Positions 11,200 through 24,800 of a DNA stretch of 64,000 nucleotides are shown in pieces. The DNA is from Gyromitra esculenta. Taxonomy: Eukaryota > Ascomycota > Pezizomycetes > Pezizales > Discinaceae. Every line of letters begins with the position of its first letter. The stretch's first letter is position 1. The translations under genes were made by a program, and so were the position numbers. Below the pieces are notes generated by a model that saw nothing but the letters and a program-made list of their open reading frames with translations, ran no database searches and had not been told where the DNA came from. The stretch is taken from positions 2,356,001 to 2,420,000 of the forward strand of contig JBCAML010000003.1 in the NCBI GenBank assembly GCA_038503075.1, written 5' to 3'.

Positions 11200-12844
11200 A
11201 TGGAGAAGCTACTAGCACTGAAAGAATACTCTGGAGAGATTGGGTCAGATGGGTTTCATGATGCACGGGCGATAGTACGATTGGCACAATGCTCAATCTG
11301 CTCATTACCTCTACAACACCCTCGAACGTTACCTTGTGGGAATTCGATATGTCTTCGATGCCTACCTCAGTTTTACCTACGGCAGAACATCTCTTACCCG
11401 GGGCTACCAAGTCGGCAGGAAGGGTTTCAGTGTCCGTTTCCGGAGTGTGGGAAGGAACATTCGGTTGCAGACTGTGCGCTGGACGTGACATTGTCAAAGG
11501 TGATGGAGATCGTTGAAAGGGAATTGGGAGGTTGTCGGTCTGAGGAGATGCAAGTGGAAGTTAAGGAAATCTTCGACCCAGAATTATCTGATTTTGAATC
11601 AGATGGAGGGGAGTTGGGGGAACGCAAGTGGATAGTTCCCGGTGGGCGCTTGGTGGCTATTTACACACTTATTAAAAGGGGTGAACTCTACTGCGATACC
11701 GACGTAACTTGTACCTCGCTAGCTCCGGATTGCCACGATTCGGCTGTTCTAGATCGAGAAGTACTACAAAGACTGAAGGGAAAAATCATGTCAGAGATGG
11801 AATGTCAAGTTTGCTATGGACTTTTTCTAGATCCTATCACCACCTACTGTGGACACACCTTTTGCCGAAAATGTTTGGAGCGTGTATTAGACCATTCACG
11901 AGATTGCCCAGCCTGCCGACGGAGATTGCATCTTCCCAATGTTCTTCCAGCGCAATCGAGCAATAAGCGTTTGACAGAGCTGTTGGTTAGTTTATGTTCA
12001 GAAGCCTTGGCACACAGAGCAACAGTTGTTGCTATGGAGGAAATGGCTGGTTCAGATGACGATGATTTGACGACACCACTCTTTGTTTGTACAACTTCCT
12101 ACCCTGGCATGCCAACTCCTCTGCACATCTTCGAACCCCGTTATAGATTGATGATCCGACGAGTCTGCGAAAATGGAACCCGGAGATTTGGCATGCTCTT
12201 ACCGAATCGTCACGGCCAACCGCAAGGAGAACTCGGTGCGACTCCTTTTATGCAATATGGAACAATGCTCCAAATTGAGGGCGCCAATATGTATCCGGAT
12301 GGCCGCAGCGATATCTGGACGGTTGGTGTTTCCCGGTTCAAAGTCAAGAGATGGGGGATTCGGGACGATTACATCGTTTCGGACGTGGAACGTGTGGAAG
12401 ATATTCCAATTCTCGAAGAGGAAGCTCTGGAAGCATTAGAGACCTCGTTGCGCATCCAAATGTCAACTTCAGACCTTTTACCACCGTGGACACGCCTCTC
12501 TACTCAATCACTTCTACAGATTGGTCATAATTTCGTCGATCAGATGCAAGCAGTCTCGGCACCGTGGCTTCATGAAAATAACATTCTTGCCTTCGGACAG
12601 CGACCAGATGATCCGGCAATGTTTCCTTACTGGCTTGCAAGTGTTTTGCCAGTGGCGGAGAACGAGAAGTACCGCCTCTTGGTCTGTACGAGTGTAAGGG
12701 AGAGACTTAAGATGGTTGTGGGCTGGATCAAAAAGATCGAAAGCCATCGATGGTTAGTTCCACCCAGTCTCCTCTTCAAAGTAGTTCTTCTGATACTAAC
12801 TTACTTACCATAGGTTCACCTCTGCTACCTGCGCGATCGTTTAA
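11200..12844 (+). CDS. Double-RING, LON-substrate-binding-domain protein (LONRF-like)
   Basis: This is a probable E3 ubiquitin ligase of the LONRF type, with two RING fingers joined to the N-terminal substrate-binding domain of Lon protease but no ATPase or peptidase. Exons are 11200-12752 and 12814-12844, giving 527 residues. The first RING starts at Cys31 with CSIC, then CGNSICLRCL and a CPFPECG pair. The second, near residues 202-240, reads CQVC, CGHTFCRKCL and CPACRRRL. The LON N-terminal domain runs from about residue 292 (LFVCTTSYPGMPTPLHIFEP, RYRLMIRRV) to near the end. The first in-frame ATG was taken as start; the frame is open further upstream but has no earlier ATG. The short last exon adds FTSATCAIV. 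Substrates are unknown. Confidence 0.9.
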
Positions 12845-12903
12845 GCTTTGAGGTCACGCTATGATAAATTTCCTAACTATCACTAGACCGGCACTCGCAC
12901 GGA

Positions 12904-12933
12904 TTTCTCTATTTTTCTCTATTTTTCTCTATG
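12904..12933 (+). repeat. Three copies of a 10-bp T-rich unit
   Basis: The decamer TTTCTCTATT occurs three times head to tail just after the RING-LON stop codon, in its probable 3' untranslated region. The last copy ends in G. Confidence 0.85.
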
Positions 12934-15900
12934 TTTCTTCCCTCCATGTGGATGGATAGAAATGTTTTTTGTTTTTTGTTTGGCGCATTTGGGGTATTCT
13001 ATGTTCAATTGATTTCTTTCATGTTTCTAGGGCATCGTCTGGTTTCTTGGGTTCGATTTTTGGGTCTTTTTTTCATTTATACGCTATTGAGGGTTTTCGA
13101 AATATCTGGCCAAAGCTAAAGATAAGAAATTGTCCTGGTGTGTAATAGTTACTTTTGTTTATCTGATTCATCTTCTGTTTTGTTTCTTTTGCATTAGGTA
13201 GGTATGGCGGCTATTTTGTTTTTTGTTTTGTAGATACTCAAGCATGGCAAACTGGGCAAGAAGGCAGCGAATGATATTTCGTGATTTGTTGGTACGTATT
13301 ACATAGTCAAGAAAATGCAGTTTAATAGCTGCAATAAATTTATAGCAAACGGTTTTACGCCGTGTGTACCTATGTACATATTATGCTGCCTTGGAACCCA
13401 GTCGTCGTATCGGATCCATGGTGGTGGTGATGATGACTATTGTGGGATCGTGGGATCGTCAGCCTTAGATCTGCAAAGCGCACGTGTATCGGCATAATCT
13501 ACCACCAGGATATAGCTTCCATAGATGGCGATAATGCTCAGGCGCCGTTTGGTTTCTACTGGATCCCCATAGATAGCACGGCCCTTCTCCTCGCAAATAC
13601 ATGTACTGATAAGGTTAGAAATATTGCCTAAACTAGAGGTTGACTACATGTATATCTACAATTCAGTTAGGAAGATTCGGCATGAAGAGTTAAATTAAGT
13701 ATTTGCTATCGGGACGCACACAGACTGTCGTCGAGTACGTAACGATGAGCCTCCCACCGACTTGGAGAGACGGGTTTTCCCATTTTCGCCTGATCTGTTT
13801 TGAGGTGTTGGTGATTCCCCACTCTCTTGTATGCTGTTGGGAATCGAAACCGGTGGATGTATTTTTTTTCCCACATGTTAAGACTTATTGGTTATTAATG
13901 TGGAGAGGATGCAATCATGCATACAAAAGAAAAGCAAAGAAAGTAAAAAAGTAAACTTGCTTTTTGAGAGAATGTACACCAATGTAGGCATGTGATGGTG
14001 ATAGGGTAGTTATGTATTAGAGTGATAACGGCCCTGCATATTGGTGGAGTAGAGTACGTAAGGAAGTAGTTCAATAAGGGATAAATGTAGGTAGGTAAAG
14101 TTAACTTATGAGTTCTGACTGGACTGGCCTTATGACTTAATTGAAGACACATGCAAGGCTGGCTGCGGTGGGTAAAGGAAGATGTTCAGGTGCTCGGGGC
14201 ATGGGGCATGGAGCGGGGCAGTTACAACAGTCTGGGATCTGAACTTAGTTCTCTTATTTATGGTGCTGTGTTCGCTCCCATCCAGATTTAGAGACTTGCC
14301 TGTGCTTCCTCTATTACAAGCACACAGGAGATAGGAATCGCAAGCCTGACCGATTGGAGAATTCGCGGGCAGAGTTACCTCAAGCATCATCAGCCTGCAG
14401 TGCACCTGTGTACCTGGTGCGTGTGATTATCGTCCCTATTTTTCGCAGTACAAGTTATTATAATTCTTATCGATAACGTTCCCAAGGTTTTGCCCAACAA
14501 AAAGAAATTATTTCGTTTACAGACTCGTGCGTGTGCATACGAGCTTTTTCCCATCCAAATCTCAATTGCAGGCCAAGACAGAGGCGAAAACGGTGAACCA
14601 GGGCGATGAAGTTCAGGAAGATCACAGTTTACAACGAATTGTCTCAGATGTAGGTACACTCTCATGGTGAAGGGATACGTTTTTTTTCTTCTAGGCCGGT
14701 ATGTTAGCATTACTTGTCAGGATCAATAGACTACATGTATCCTAGTACGCTACCTATGAAGTATAGCTAGGTTGATTTCCTCCAGGATCACTAAGTTTTG
14801 ATTCAAATTTCAGATCGCGGATCGTACGCGTTTTAAAGTCAACAAGAGCTGTAAGCAACAGGATTTATGGCTTCGACACCAAAATAGGCTCGGAAAGGAG
14901 GTCTTGCTGGATCAATTCGAGCTGTTCTAGGTATACCGAACCTGGTATCTATCCTCGATGGTGACATGTACTCTAGAAGTCACGACTAAGTTGGTGGGAT
15001 TGTGTGGCTAAGTGTCAAGATTGTGAGACATCGTGGTTTGATTTCGTAATCATTCCGGGATGGTTATCAACCTTATCTACTTCAAGACATGCCCACAGTT
15101 ACTAAACGCATGGACATTACTGATTCCTTTTACGCACGAATGCTTTTCATCAACGAGTGAGAGGTGATGACTTTGCTAGTGCATGAGATAGAGCGGATGG
15201 ATTGTTCTGGGTTCCAACAATTTATGCTTCAGTTGGCTCAGAGCGAAAAAAATCGGCATTACTCATACCGTTGAATACCATCTGGCTCTATTGGACCATT
15301 GGAGATGGTCTAGTGGAACTACAGCTATCCCCTATTCCAGGAATGGAGTTTGGTTTCATCCTCCAGTATGGTATTCGCCGAGTGAGATACCATGACTTCC
15401 GATTGGCTTGTTTTTGTGCGCTCTTAATGTTTTTGTCCAGCATCCGGCAAAAAGCGAGATACAATTAAAAGGTAGTCATTTTTCTTTGCTACTCGGTGTC
15501 ATTAGAAAACAGGTATGGCGAGTAGACGCACGTATACTCGACTATCCCAACCTAATAATAGAGTAGATGATGGGGTTTATATATACCGCATACTTTTTTC
15601 TTCTAAATTTTCTTGTACAGGTATATACAGTATATAACTATTTGTCTAAGTTACGCATGTAGCTTATTCCTTAGAAGATCAGTGTCACTTTCGGGATGAG
15701 GGAGGTAACCTTCCCTGAACTATATTTGTGGCCACGAGAGGCTTTTGTGTTCTACGTTTCCTCTAAGTAAATTGGATAAAAGGTTTCACTGCGAGTCCAA
15801 GATGTGCGAAGTTATGCTTCTTAGTATTAATATTAACTCCTGTATTGCGAATTGGAGGTTAAACGGTTTTCCCCAATCCCTGATAATATTGTGACGCGGC

Positions 15901-16011
15901 AAATATTACGAGCTACCGTAAATCCCTTTTAGATGACGGCCGAAGAAAAATTCAGAATCTGAGAGAATAATCGTATTATGCAACTACAACACCTAACGGG
16001 TGTATCATCTA

Positions 16012-16114
16012 CTCGGGTATGGATGTAAAAATCAGAAAACTTTAATCCTTGTTCCATAGAAATTTGTATGAGAACAGGTATTAAAGTTTTCCGATTTTTA
16101 TGACCACGTCCGAG
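16012..16114. mobile_element. 103-bp foldback element flanked by TA
   Basis: Two arms of about 47 bp are inverted copies; from the outside they read CTCGG, a variable stretch, then AAAAATCRGAAAACTTTAAT and a TTGTTC-like inner end. The loop is only about 12 bp. TA dinucleotides sit at 16010-16011 and 16115-16116. It has no coding capacity and could be a miniature non-autonomous transposon or a relic hairpin. Its ends do not match the other foldback elements in the window. Confidence 0.5.
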
Positions 16115-17847
16115 TATACGTAGAGCACATAGCCCTATAATTGACGGAATGGGCTCATATTTCGTTTCAGGGAGCCGCGTGATATTTATTCAAATAACAA
16201 AACTTTATCTTCGAAATATTTTATTAAATTCTCTCGCTGAGGCTCTTTTCCCCCTCATTCCTCCGTCCTATACACTGGTCTCAATACCCTGGCTATTTCC
16301 TCCAGAACTCTGCAAAGCGTTTACCCAACCTTGATTCTGAGTTTAGCTGCATAGATCGCCAGAGCCACTGACGGCTTCCGCACCCGTTGTGATCCGTTGC
16401 AAGTGGTGTAAGGTTAGTTTGAATACTCCCCTAGTTCTTGTCAAGCTCGATCATATCTAATCATATCCAATCACTCATCGCACTAGACTTGCGCGAGTTT
16501 TTTCCTCGTTCCTCATGCTAAGAAATAATATTTTAATTGGCGAATCTGCCTCCCGTCCACACCCAGCCCTGCTAAGGCAAGCGTTATTACTGACAAATGG
16601 ATGGTCTTGTCACCAGACTAGCTTGTTAGGTTAGGTCTGACGGCAGGACTAGCGAATGGATAATATTATATGCATCTGCGGCAGTTCTACGCCAGCATAT
16701 CGGCGAATAACGCTAACACCCTATGTTTTTTTCTAGTAAGAAAGATACCATTCTAGGTAAGTCAACCGTGATATCAATGCAGGGCCTGGTTATAAACCTT
16801 CTCATCGTCATCTAGTTTGAAAGTATCTTCCGGAATCGGTTCCGAGCGTTGTTCCGACCCGGACAATATATTCTAGTATTTAATCGATCGACGTAACTGC
16901 GGATATAGTGGAATAGCCCAGGAGTATTGGTTGAAAAAATATTTTTCATCATTAGTGATAACATAAGTAGAAGCCGGGTTGAATGTACCTAATGAATGAG
17001 CAACGACAACGACAACAACAACATAAGTAGAAAAAGAAAAAAAACCAATACCACGAGTGATATATTATGATACGAAGTGCCGATGCTTCCGATTGAATTG
17101 GCGAAAGCACCGGAAGCCGAGACGCACATTCAAGGCTAACTTATCCTTAAATTTAAGAACAGAGAGCCGAAACTCCTTTCACCAAAATATTTTTCTTTTT
17201 GGTCACTATGGCCACTTTTGGCGTACAGGAAAAATTAAAGTCTGTCCAGATCATGAACCTTGTGCTGTTTTATGTGTGGTTTGTTGGCGATGTCTGTGAG
17301 CATTCATGTAGACATTAGAATATTATAGACTAGAGGAAAGGTTAGATACACCTTGTAATGAGATTCTAGCTCCGAGCCTCATGCTAGATACCCGTAAGTG
17401 CCTCTACGTTTCTGCAACCAGCATTGACCAATTGAGAAACATCGATATGCCGAATGAATAAATGAGCCCCATATGCATGGCCATGGGCGAAATGCGAATA
17501 GCTGTAAATGATATATCATGTAAATCATGAAGAGGGATATAGAATTGCAAAAAGATATCGAAGATAAGAACGTCACAGGAGAATAAACGATATAGGCGCC
17601 CATCACCCGTGCTCCGAGGATGGAAAACGAAACAAGAACTCTGGAATAATTGAAGATAAGATCGTGTCTACCCCAAAAATGGTAAATAATATTTGAAAAT
17701 AAGATTAAAATGTAAAGATTAATGATTATTGCGGGGTGAAGGATGGGGCACGGAGGATGTAGCTGCTTGTAAAACAAAAATAGCAAATGGCCGTTGATAA
17801 AAAAAAGCTATAGCAAAATGTGGAACAGAGGCCTAGGGTCATCCAAT

Positions 17848-19498
17848 TTACCAACCGTTAGCATATTCTGTTTCATCCGTGGCACTATCAGCCCAGCTTT
17901 CAGTGCCTTCAGTATCGCCGCCAGGTTCATCGCCAAATTCTTCTCCATCGTCGTCAATTGCCAGGGCATCGAATCTATTCGAGATCTTTCTCTCTTGTTT
18001 TGGCTTTGCATCTTGTTTTGGTTTGTAAATCTTGAGATCCGGAAGGCTTTCGGCGCACTCGTCAGCACCAAAATCAATCTTGGTGCCCTTGTAGTATGCT
18101 CTTGATTTTAAGCACGTCCTTGCAAAACAAGCTACGCACACAGAATTCAAGTTGACTTGTACAGCATTTTTGGCCTTTTCAAAAATCATTTTTTCAATAG
18201 AAAGGTTTGCAATATGGTCCAAGTCGTTTCTCAAGCGTTCTTCCGTGAGTGTGGATGGTATGTTCTTGAGGTAGAGATTGCGTGTTGCACCGGCGTGAAT
18301 CTGACGAAGGATATTAGGAAGAACGACAAACTGGCGGGCAGGCTCACGCCATTCAACATTTAACTATCGATGGTTAGTCGGCAACTTCACTATACACTGT
18401 TTAGTGGCCAGGAATAACCCACTCGACGTCCATCAACATACAAATCGTTTTTCTTCACGTATCTATAAAAAGCTTCCGCTGATTGGGGATGTAAGAACGA
18501 AATCGACGCACACCGATCACTTGGCTTCATCCAAGCATCTATCACGGCCCCTCCTCTCACAGCTTCCAAAAAGCTAGTGTACGTAGATTTCTCCGAGAGT
18601 CGAGTGAAGAACAGAGTTCTATTCCCGCCTGTCTGATCATTATATTCATTCACTCCTCTTCTAGCTTCTTGAACACCCTGTCTCATCGTGCCGTCACCCT
18701 CGTCGCTAGAATCTTCTGTTTTATGATAATGGGCATGACCATTTCCGTTACCAGAGGGGGCTTGGGAAGGGTGGGGTGTGTATTGACCGGGCTGAGTGCG
18801 GAAGGATGGCGTTGATGGAGGCGGGTGGTGAAGATTGGGAGTTGTAGGTGAGGTATGGGTATGATACAAAGCTTCAACATGCGAAGAGCCGTGCAGGCCC
18901 AAGCCGCCGTTAAATCCTCCGGAGGCTTGTGTGTCCTCCCCGAGTCCAGCGGTGATAAGAAGCTGTGATAAGATTAGTATAGAAAAGCAGCAAAGCAAGA
19001 ATGAATGAAAGAACCTGGAGGTTTTCGTAAGTCACGCCGCCCCGGATAAGAGCAGTTTGAAGAGCCTCTGAATAATCGCATTGTTAATGTTTGTAAGCTG
19101 TGATAGATCGCAGCTATGAAAAGCGTGGTGTAGATTCAACTCTCAACGCCATAATATTCTATTAGATAGATACACGAGGAGCGAGAAAGGCTTACTATAT
19201 TCCCTCACGAGCTTAGATAATTCGTCATAGTGCTCCCTTGTCAAGGCAATGGTACTGGGCCCAGCATTATTGCTTTGCTCTGATTCACTTCCATGAACCT
19301 ATAATCTCATATCAGTCTACAATCCGTAAACTCACTATCCGGTGGAAAGCTTTTAGAGGATCAATCTCAGAATAAATGGGTAAATAGTGATAATGCAATT
19401 AGCTGTAAAGAATGGGGATCTGGGACTTAGCTCACATTTGCCTTCCGCAGAAGTGTCTCAAAGTATACCTTATCAATAGTCACGGTGGAGGAGGACAT
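17848..19498 (-). CDS. RRM-domain RNA-binding protein, Nrd1-like
   Basis: This is an RNA-binding protein resembling fission-yeast Nrd1 (negative regulator of differentiation) and relatives, which bind mRNAs in the cytoplasm. Five exons on the minus strand, 19498-19436, 19298-19196, 19067-19015, 18962-18423 and 18363-17848, give 424 residues. The N-terminus MSSSTVTIDKVYFETLLRKA and the segment ALQTALIRGGVTYENLQ match the family's N-terminal pattern. A His/Pro/Ser-rich linker follows. RRM1 (about 180-253) contains NRTLFFTRLSEK and SISFLHPQSAEAFYRYV. RRM2 (about 277-350) contains RNLYLKNIPSTLTEERL and ends YYKGTKIDFGADECAES. The C-terminus is acidic and ends ETEYANGW. Nrd1 of fission yeast has four RRMs, so the orthology is loose; a Cip2-type relative is possible. 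Confidence 0.85.
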
Positions 19499-21836
19499 TG
19501 TGTATGAGGGGAAAGCTGCAACTAACAAACAGATGAAATCACGGAGATGGATGAAAAGGCGGACGACGTTCGAACCGAGGAAAGATTGCAGTCTTACAGG
19601 GGGGAGAAGGGGGGGAATAGAAACCTCGACCAGACCAACCGACGTCGTCCAACCTGCGTTCTGGTCTACGCTAGAATACATTAAGTCCAGCAAGGCTCCC
19701 AGTCTGCCAAACCTTTGGCTTCTGCTGTCATTGCTGCATCCACAGAAATAGTGGTTAGGACATTCCCAGTATCGCGTGTGGATCGTCGCTAGGTAACAAG
19801 GCTGCAGTGACGCTTCCAGCTGGGTTCCCTTACCTTGCGTATCCAGACCTTCTGCAGCCGCGCAAGCGAGTTGGGGGCACGACCCGCCCCCCCGCGCCGA
19901 TGACCTCCATCGCTCACCTGCATCTTGTTAGCCAACAGAAAGTCAGCCCAGTCGAAAGTTTGAAGGACAAGATAATTCAAAATGCGAACCTAAATTGTGA
20001 GCTCTCATAAAAACATTACCAGACAAGTATGAGGGTATTACGATGTAAGAGTGACACCAAATAATACATTGGTATTCCAATAGCCTTAAGCTTAGCTGAT
20101 CAGAGTATATAAATATAAGAATTTGCTGTCCATCAGGCTCCAGAAGTGTCATCGATTTTAAATAAAGTTGAGAAGGCAATAAGATCTCGTCGATCAACGA
20201 GGTGAATGTCTCAAATATTTTGAGTCCTCAAAGATGGAATGGCGGGGTATGCTCCCAATGAAATGGCCATAACCATGAGATATCTGTGCCACATTCATGC
20301 CTCGATTCTAACATACTCGTGACAAATATTATATCAAACAAATTAATAAGCTAAGGGTTTTCCTGAATTGTGCTTCTCGGGGGGCTAGTCACTAGTCTGA
20401 GCGAGGCTATATTTGGCTTTAGATCCAACTCCACGGCCTTGGTGCGAAGAGGTAGTAGAATATTAGTGGTTAGGCGGCAATCATACATGTAGTTGCATTT
20501 TCCACGACAACTGCCTGGTTCCGGGAGAAAGAACTGCTCGTAATGGCATCCACCATTGCGATGCTAAATTGTGCTGCTAGATAGGGCTTGAGAAAACGCA
20601 CGTGGGAGTTACTATCCAGGAGTTGAATATACGTTCTATTGTCAAGTGCCAGAATTAATAACCATATCCAAAGGCCTGAAAATTTGTGGCAAGAAGAGTC
20701 CTTGATCTTCTACTTTGAATGCCGTTTGTAAGTCCTAGGCATCCTAAAAATTTGAGGGGGCCTTGTAGGCATACCATACAAGGTTTTGCATAACATGGTC
20801 TTGCAAAAAAAAAAAAAAGATCAAATCTTTCTTAGCCGGCCTAGTTACTCTTAATCGACTAGGAGCTTTTAAGGCGGTGGCCATGTTGGTTGACGAACTG
20901 GGCCAGCCGAAGGGCGAAAATAATCACTTTTTGTGGGAAGCTGTCGATCTCAGAGGCTGCATTGCACGAAGTTAAAGGTCCCTGGGATTTTCGCTCTTCT
21001 GCGTATCAAAGAAGTCTGCGAAGTATTAGTATTCCATGCTAGCGGGAATCTTCCTCGAGAATAGTAATTTGCTTGGCAGTTTCCTGGGAGTCGAAACCTT
21101 CCTTGCTGGGAATGTGGCCATCGGGGTCTTGCATGGGGCCCAAGGCAGATCTAATCTAAGCGACTTCACGGTACAAGGGGCGGGAAGTCCGCCTGCACGT
21201 AATTCAAGTATCAGTACGTGAGTCTCAGTCTTCATGTGGCCCGTGTGCTGGATTCAGGCAACCTACATAACTCACCGACCCAACCCTCCCCACAGTTTAA
21301 GGCAGGAGAGACTTGCGCTGCGCAACAGCCTCTTCGGTTTACCTGAGATCCCGTACCCCGCTCGCCGCATAGCTTGCGACGCGGCTCCCGATTGCGCACA
21401 CCGTCTCTCCCTCCGTTGTAGTTGAGAATTTCTTGTCGGCTATCTTCAAAGAGCGCACTGGATGCTGCCTCATCTTTGGCGTTTGTACCACGTGATTCCC
21501 CCGTTTTTACCAGTCCATTCCGTTGACGTTCTCCATCAACGTCTCGGCAGATTTAACCTTGATCAAACCTCAAACGTCTCCCTTTCTCTCATTTTCGTCG
21601 TCATCGTTACAATCATCTCCCCGCTAAATTGGAGTCTTCTTTTCAATTCTATTTACCGTGGGCTCGCTGGTTCTGGACCTTTGAGGCAAGCAACCATTCT
21701 TCAGTCTCAGTCGTCGTTAGGGTTTCTCTTTGCCCACCCTTACACCCCCTCACGGCACTTACCAATCCGGCCGCAATAAATTTGTCCTTCATGCTGATCC
21801 ACCCACCACAAGTACAGAACCTTAACCCTTGTTAAG
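19499..21836. other. Divergent spacer between RRM gene and CCCH/F-box gene
   Basis: These 2.3 kb carry the two outward promoters. I see a TACATGTA copy at 20484, a poly-A run near 20810 and pyrimidine-rich sequence in the 300 bp before 21837. No open frame exceeds about 105 codons and none looks conserved. Confidence 0.5.
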
Positions 21837-24800
21837 ATGTCTACAGAGCTAGATTGGGGCCAAATTGAGCGGTGCAATGGCTCTGTTCTCTGCGAGAGAT
21901 TCTTACAACATGGTGAGCATTTATAATATATTTCGCATATCATCTGAGTTTTGGTTTTAGTCTATAAGTTCTATCAAAACTTACGAAAGAACAGGAAAAT
22001 GCAGTCGCGTATCCTGTCAATGGAAACACTTATCAGATCCTGGACCGGCCGAGCCACGGCCTTTGTGTCATAATAGCCTTTATCTAAAAGGTATTGTCGG
22101 GATTAAATCAACTTGGATTGTAGAGCTCGGGGGCTTTGTGCTGATGAACACTCCAGGAGGCTGTAGTAAGGGCGAATATTGCAAGCTGTCTCATGAACGA
22201 CCCGATGGAACGGACCCTGCGGACAATAACCAAAATCCCATTGATAAAATGCCATATAATCCAATTGGGGGGAATTTGTCGAGTGGGCGACAAAATCCTG
22301 AGCTGAGTCTTCCTCATATGAGTCAGCCGCCGCCGAGGACTGGAGCTTCTCTGGGGATCAATAACGGTAATAGTATTCGAGCGAACCCTCAAACTAATAA
22401 TCACAATCCCCCCTACAATGGCATCTCTCAGCCCAGACAGGATTGGATACAACAAAAGAAAGCTACAGACTTTGCCGGGGGAGGATTTTGGCATGAGGAT
22501 TTCGGGGCCAGACGAAATTGGAATGCGCCAAGTGTACCTAACGACTTGAAAGATGGAGGTGTACATTTAGGGGTCTCGCTTTCGGGTGGTCATAGTGGTT
22601 CGCCCCAACTCGGATACCCCACAAATACTCACAGCGCCCAGCATAGAAATCGTGCCAGTTTTTCACCTCCAAACGGCGGGACCGATAGTGCGCCACACGG
22701 TTTTATACCCCAACGCCAGGGGCATAATGCTTCTCGGAACCACCAAGTTAGACCTACCAACGCTCAACGAGATAATCCTTCGTGGAATCAAAACCAACCG
22801 AACAGGGACGAGAAAGCTATGGGCAATGGGCAGAATTATAATTACAATCCAAGATATAGAAATAATCTCAACGGAACACTTCAAGAAGTTAGGACTGAGA
22901 ACTTCAATGCTACCCAGTTTCCTACTGATGCCAACGGCTCATTCAATGGTCAAACACGAGTGATGATTCATGATTCGAGACCACCAATTACTCTTGGGAG
23001 ACGGGAAGCTCGATTTGGCATGCCTTATGAAGCTAATGACTCGAGAGGGTTCCAGAAGGATAAATATCATCCAAATGCTTCTCAAATGTACAACGGAGAC
23101 CATCAGATTCGGGGGACTTTTAACAGTGCTTCTTCGGTCCCTCCGGGTGAACTAACCGGTGGTAACAGTAGCAGGAAGGGCTTGGGATCTAACATTGGGA
23201 ATGGTGTTGTTAATTCTTCCTCGGTTCGAGGGTTTGCTGAACCGAAGTTGAAGGGTGGAGGAGTGGCGCTGGATGCCCCCCGAACGGATCACACCACCGA
23301 AAGTAGGAATGGAATAGATACTTGCGATGCCCATACAGCGGTTCTTACAAATGGAGTGGAGAAGGGTGCTAATTTTAATGGGATCAATTCTGCCAAGAAC
23401 TTAGAGAATAGCAGCCAGTGCTCTTCCACATCTGCCTCCGAAATGCTCCGAAATGGAGTTAATGCGGGTGAGGTTATAACCTTGATGTTCACGAAGGCGC
23501 TTAGGTCGAATGGGAGGATGGGAGCTAGATCAAAACTCAAGTCTCCAGAGAATCTGGGGTCGAATTCAATAGAGGGTGGTGACAGATTTAGGGAAGAGAA
23601 CCAAGCTAGTAATTTCGATTTAGAAGAGGTTTCTGCAGCATCCATGGGTAGTCAAGTCAAGCAGGATCAACGAGTGAACAGGGTCGCATCAGTCGGGATT
23701 ACTCTGGGGCAGTCGAAGAGTATAGGATCGAGTGAGGTGGAGGGCACCGAAGGAGGCGTCAAGATTGGTGATGAGCATGGTGAGCATGAAGAGAGTGGTG
23801 CAAAGCTGTCAATCGAAAAAGGCGTTCAGCTGGAGCTCTCTTGCTCACAGACTAATACAAACTCGGCCGGAGATAATCAACTCGGGCCCAGCAGCATTAA
23901 GAGCCCTCTCCCAGAAATAAAACCTCCAATAGGGCCAAAAGGCTGGAAGCCTCCACCTACAGAATATCCGAGACAAAATCACTATCCTTCAAACAATTGG
24001 GTCCAAGGAGGTCGCGATCGGTCAAATTATGCAACGCAGCTCAGGGGAGGCAAATACCTCGATTCGGAACAGATGCGGGGCTATACGACTGATTCTAGAT
24101 CCGAATTTGACCTGCAGCTTGCGTCTGGAATAAAAGAATCTCGAGCGTCGGAAGAATCTATAGTGCAGCAATACCAGACTGTATATTGCAATGGGACGTC
24201 TCCAATACTAAAGGCTATGACACCTCCGGATCGGGTTGGCGTTCGCAATATTTCATCAAACGCGGATTACTTTCCAGCCTCTATTCGAGCGCCATCATCT
24301 CAAGAGCCTCAGTTCCAACGGGAGGCCAGCTTTGTAAACCAGGGCATGGATTCCATTCTTCTACACTCTAATAGACGTCTGGAGATTCCTCGGACACCGT
24401 ATTTTCGTCCTGAAAACAATATTTATAGGCACCCGAAGACTGATCGTTCCGAAGATCGATCACTCCCCACTTTATTTTCGTACGAAGCTTCGGAATCACC
24501 CTTGCATTCCCAAACAAATATCAAACCAAATTTCTATAACCCCGGACCCGAGCCCGAGCCAGCTCGTGCCTATACCCCTGAACCCGAAATCGAACCAGAT
24601 ACAACTAGCTATACTTCGGAACCGGAAATTGATCTGGATGCCGAAAGATCATATCGCGAACAGCAGAGGATTGAAGCAAAAGCATCTGGGACCAACCGAG
24701 ATGACTGGGGAGGTAACTTATCCATGAAACGGGTATTCTCTAGGTTTTCTTTAACTAATTTGTGTGGCAATCCTAGGCACAACTCCTTCGGACAAGCGGA

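Larger units (their letters stand above)
12845..17847. other. 5 kb gene-free stretch
   Basis: Between the RING-LON gene and the convergent RRM gene I find no credible coding sequence. It contains a short TTTCTCTATT triplication (12904-12933), three TACATGTA palindromes (13598, 13645, 14732), a foldback element (16012-16114) and imperfect CAACGACAACAACA simple sequence near 17000. A 135-codon frame on the minus strand at 17379-17786 lacks an ATG near its start and resembles no family. Confidence 0.5.

Noticed and set aside
17379..17786. 135-codon minus-strand frame downstream of the RRM gene
   Set aside because: No ATG near its start, very hydrophobic AT-driven composition, no family resemblance.
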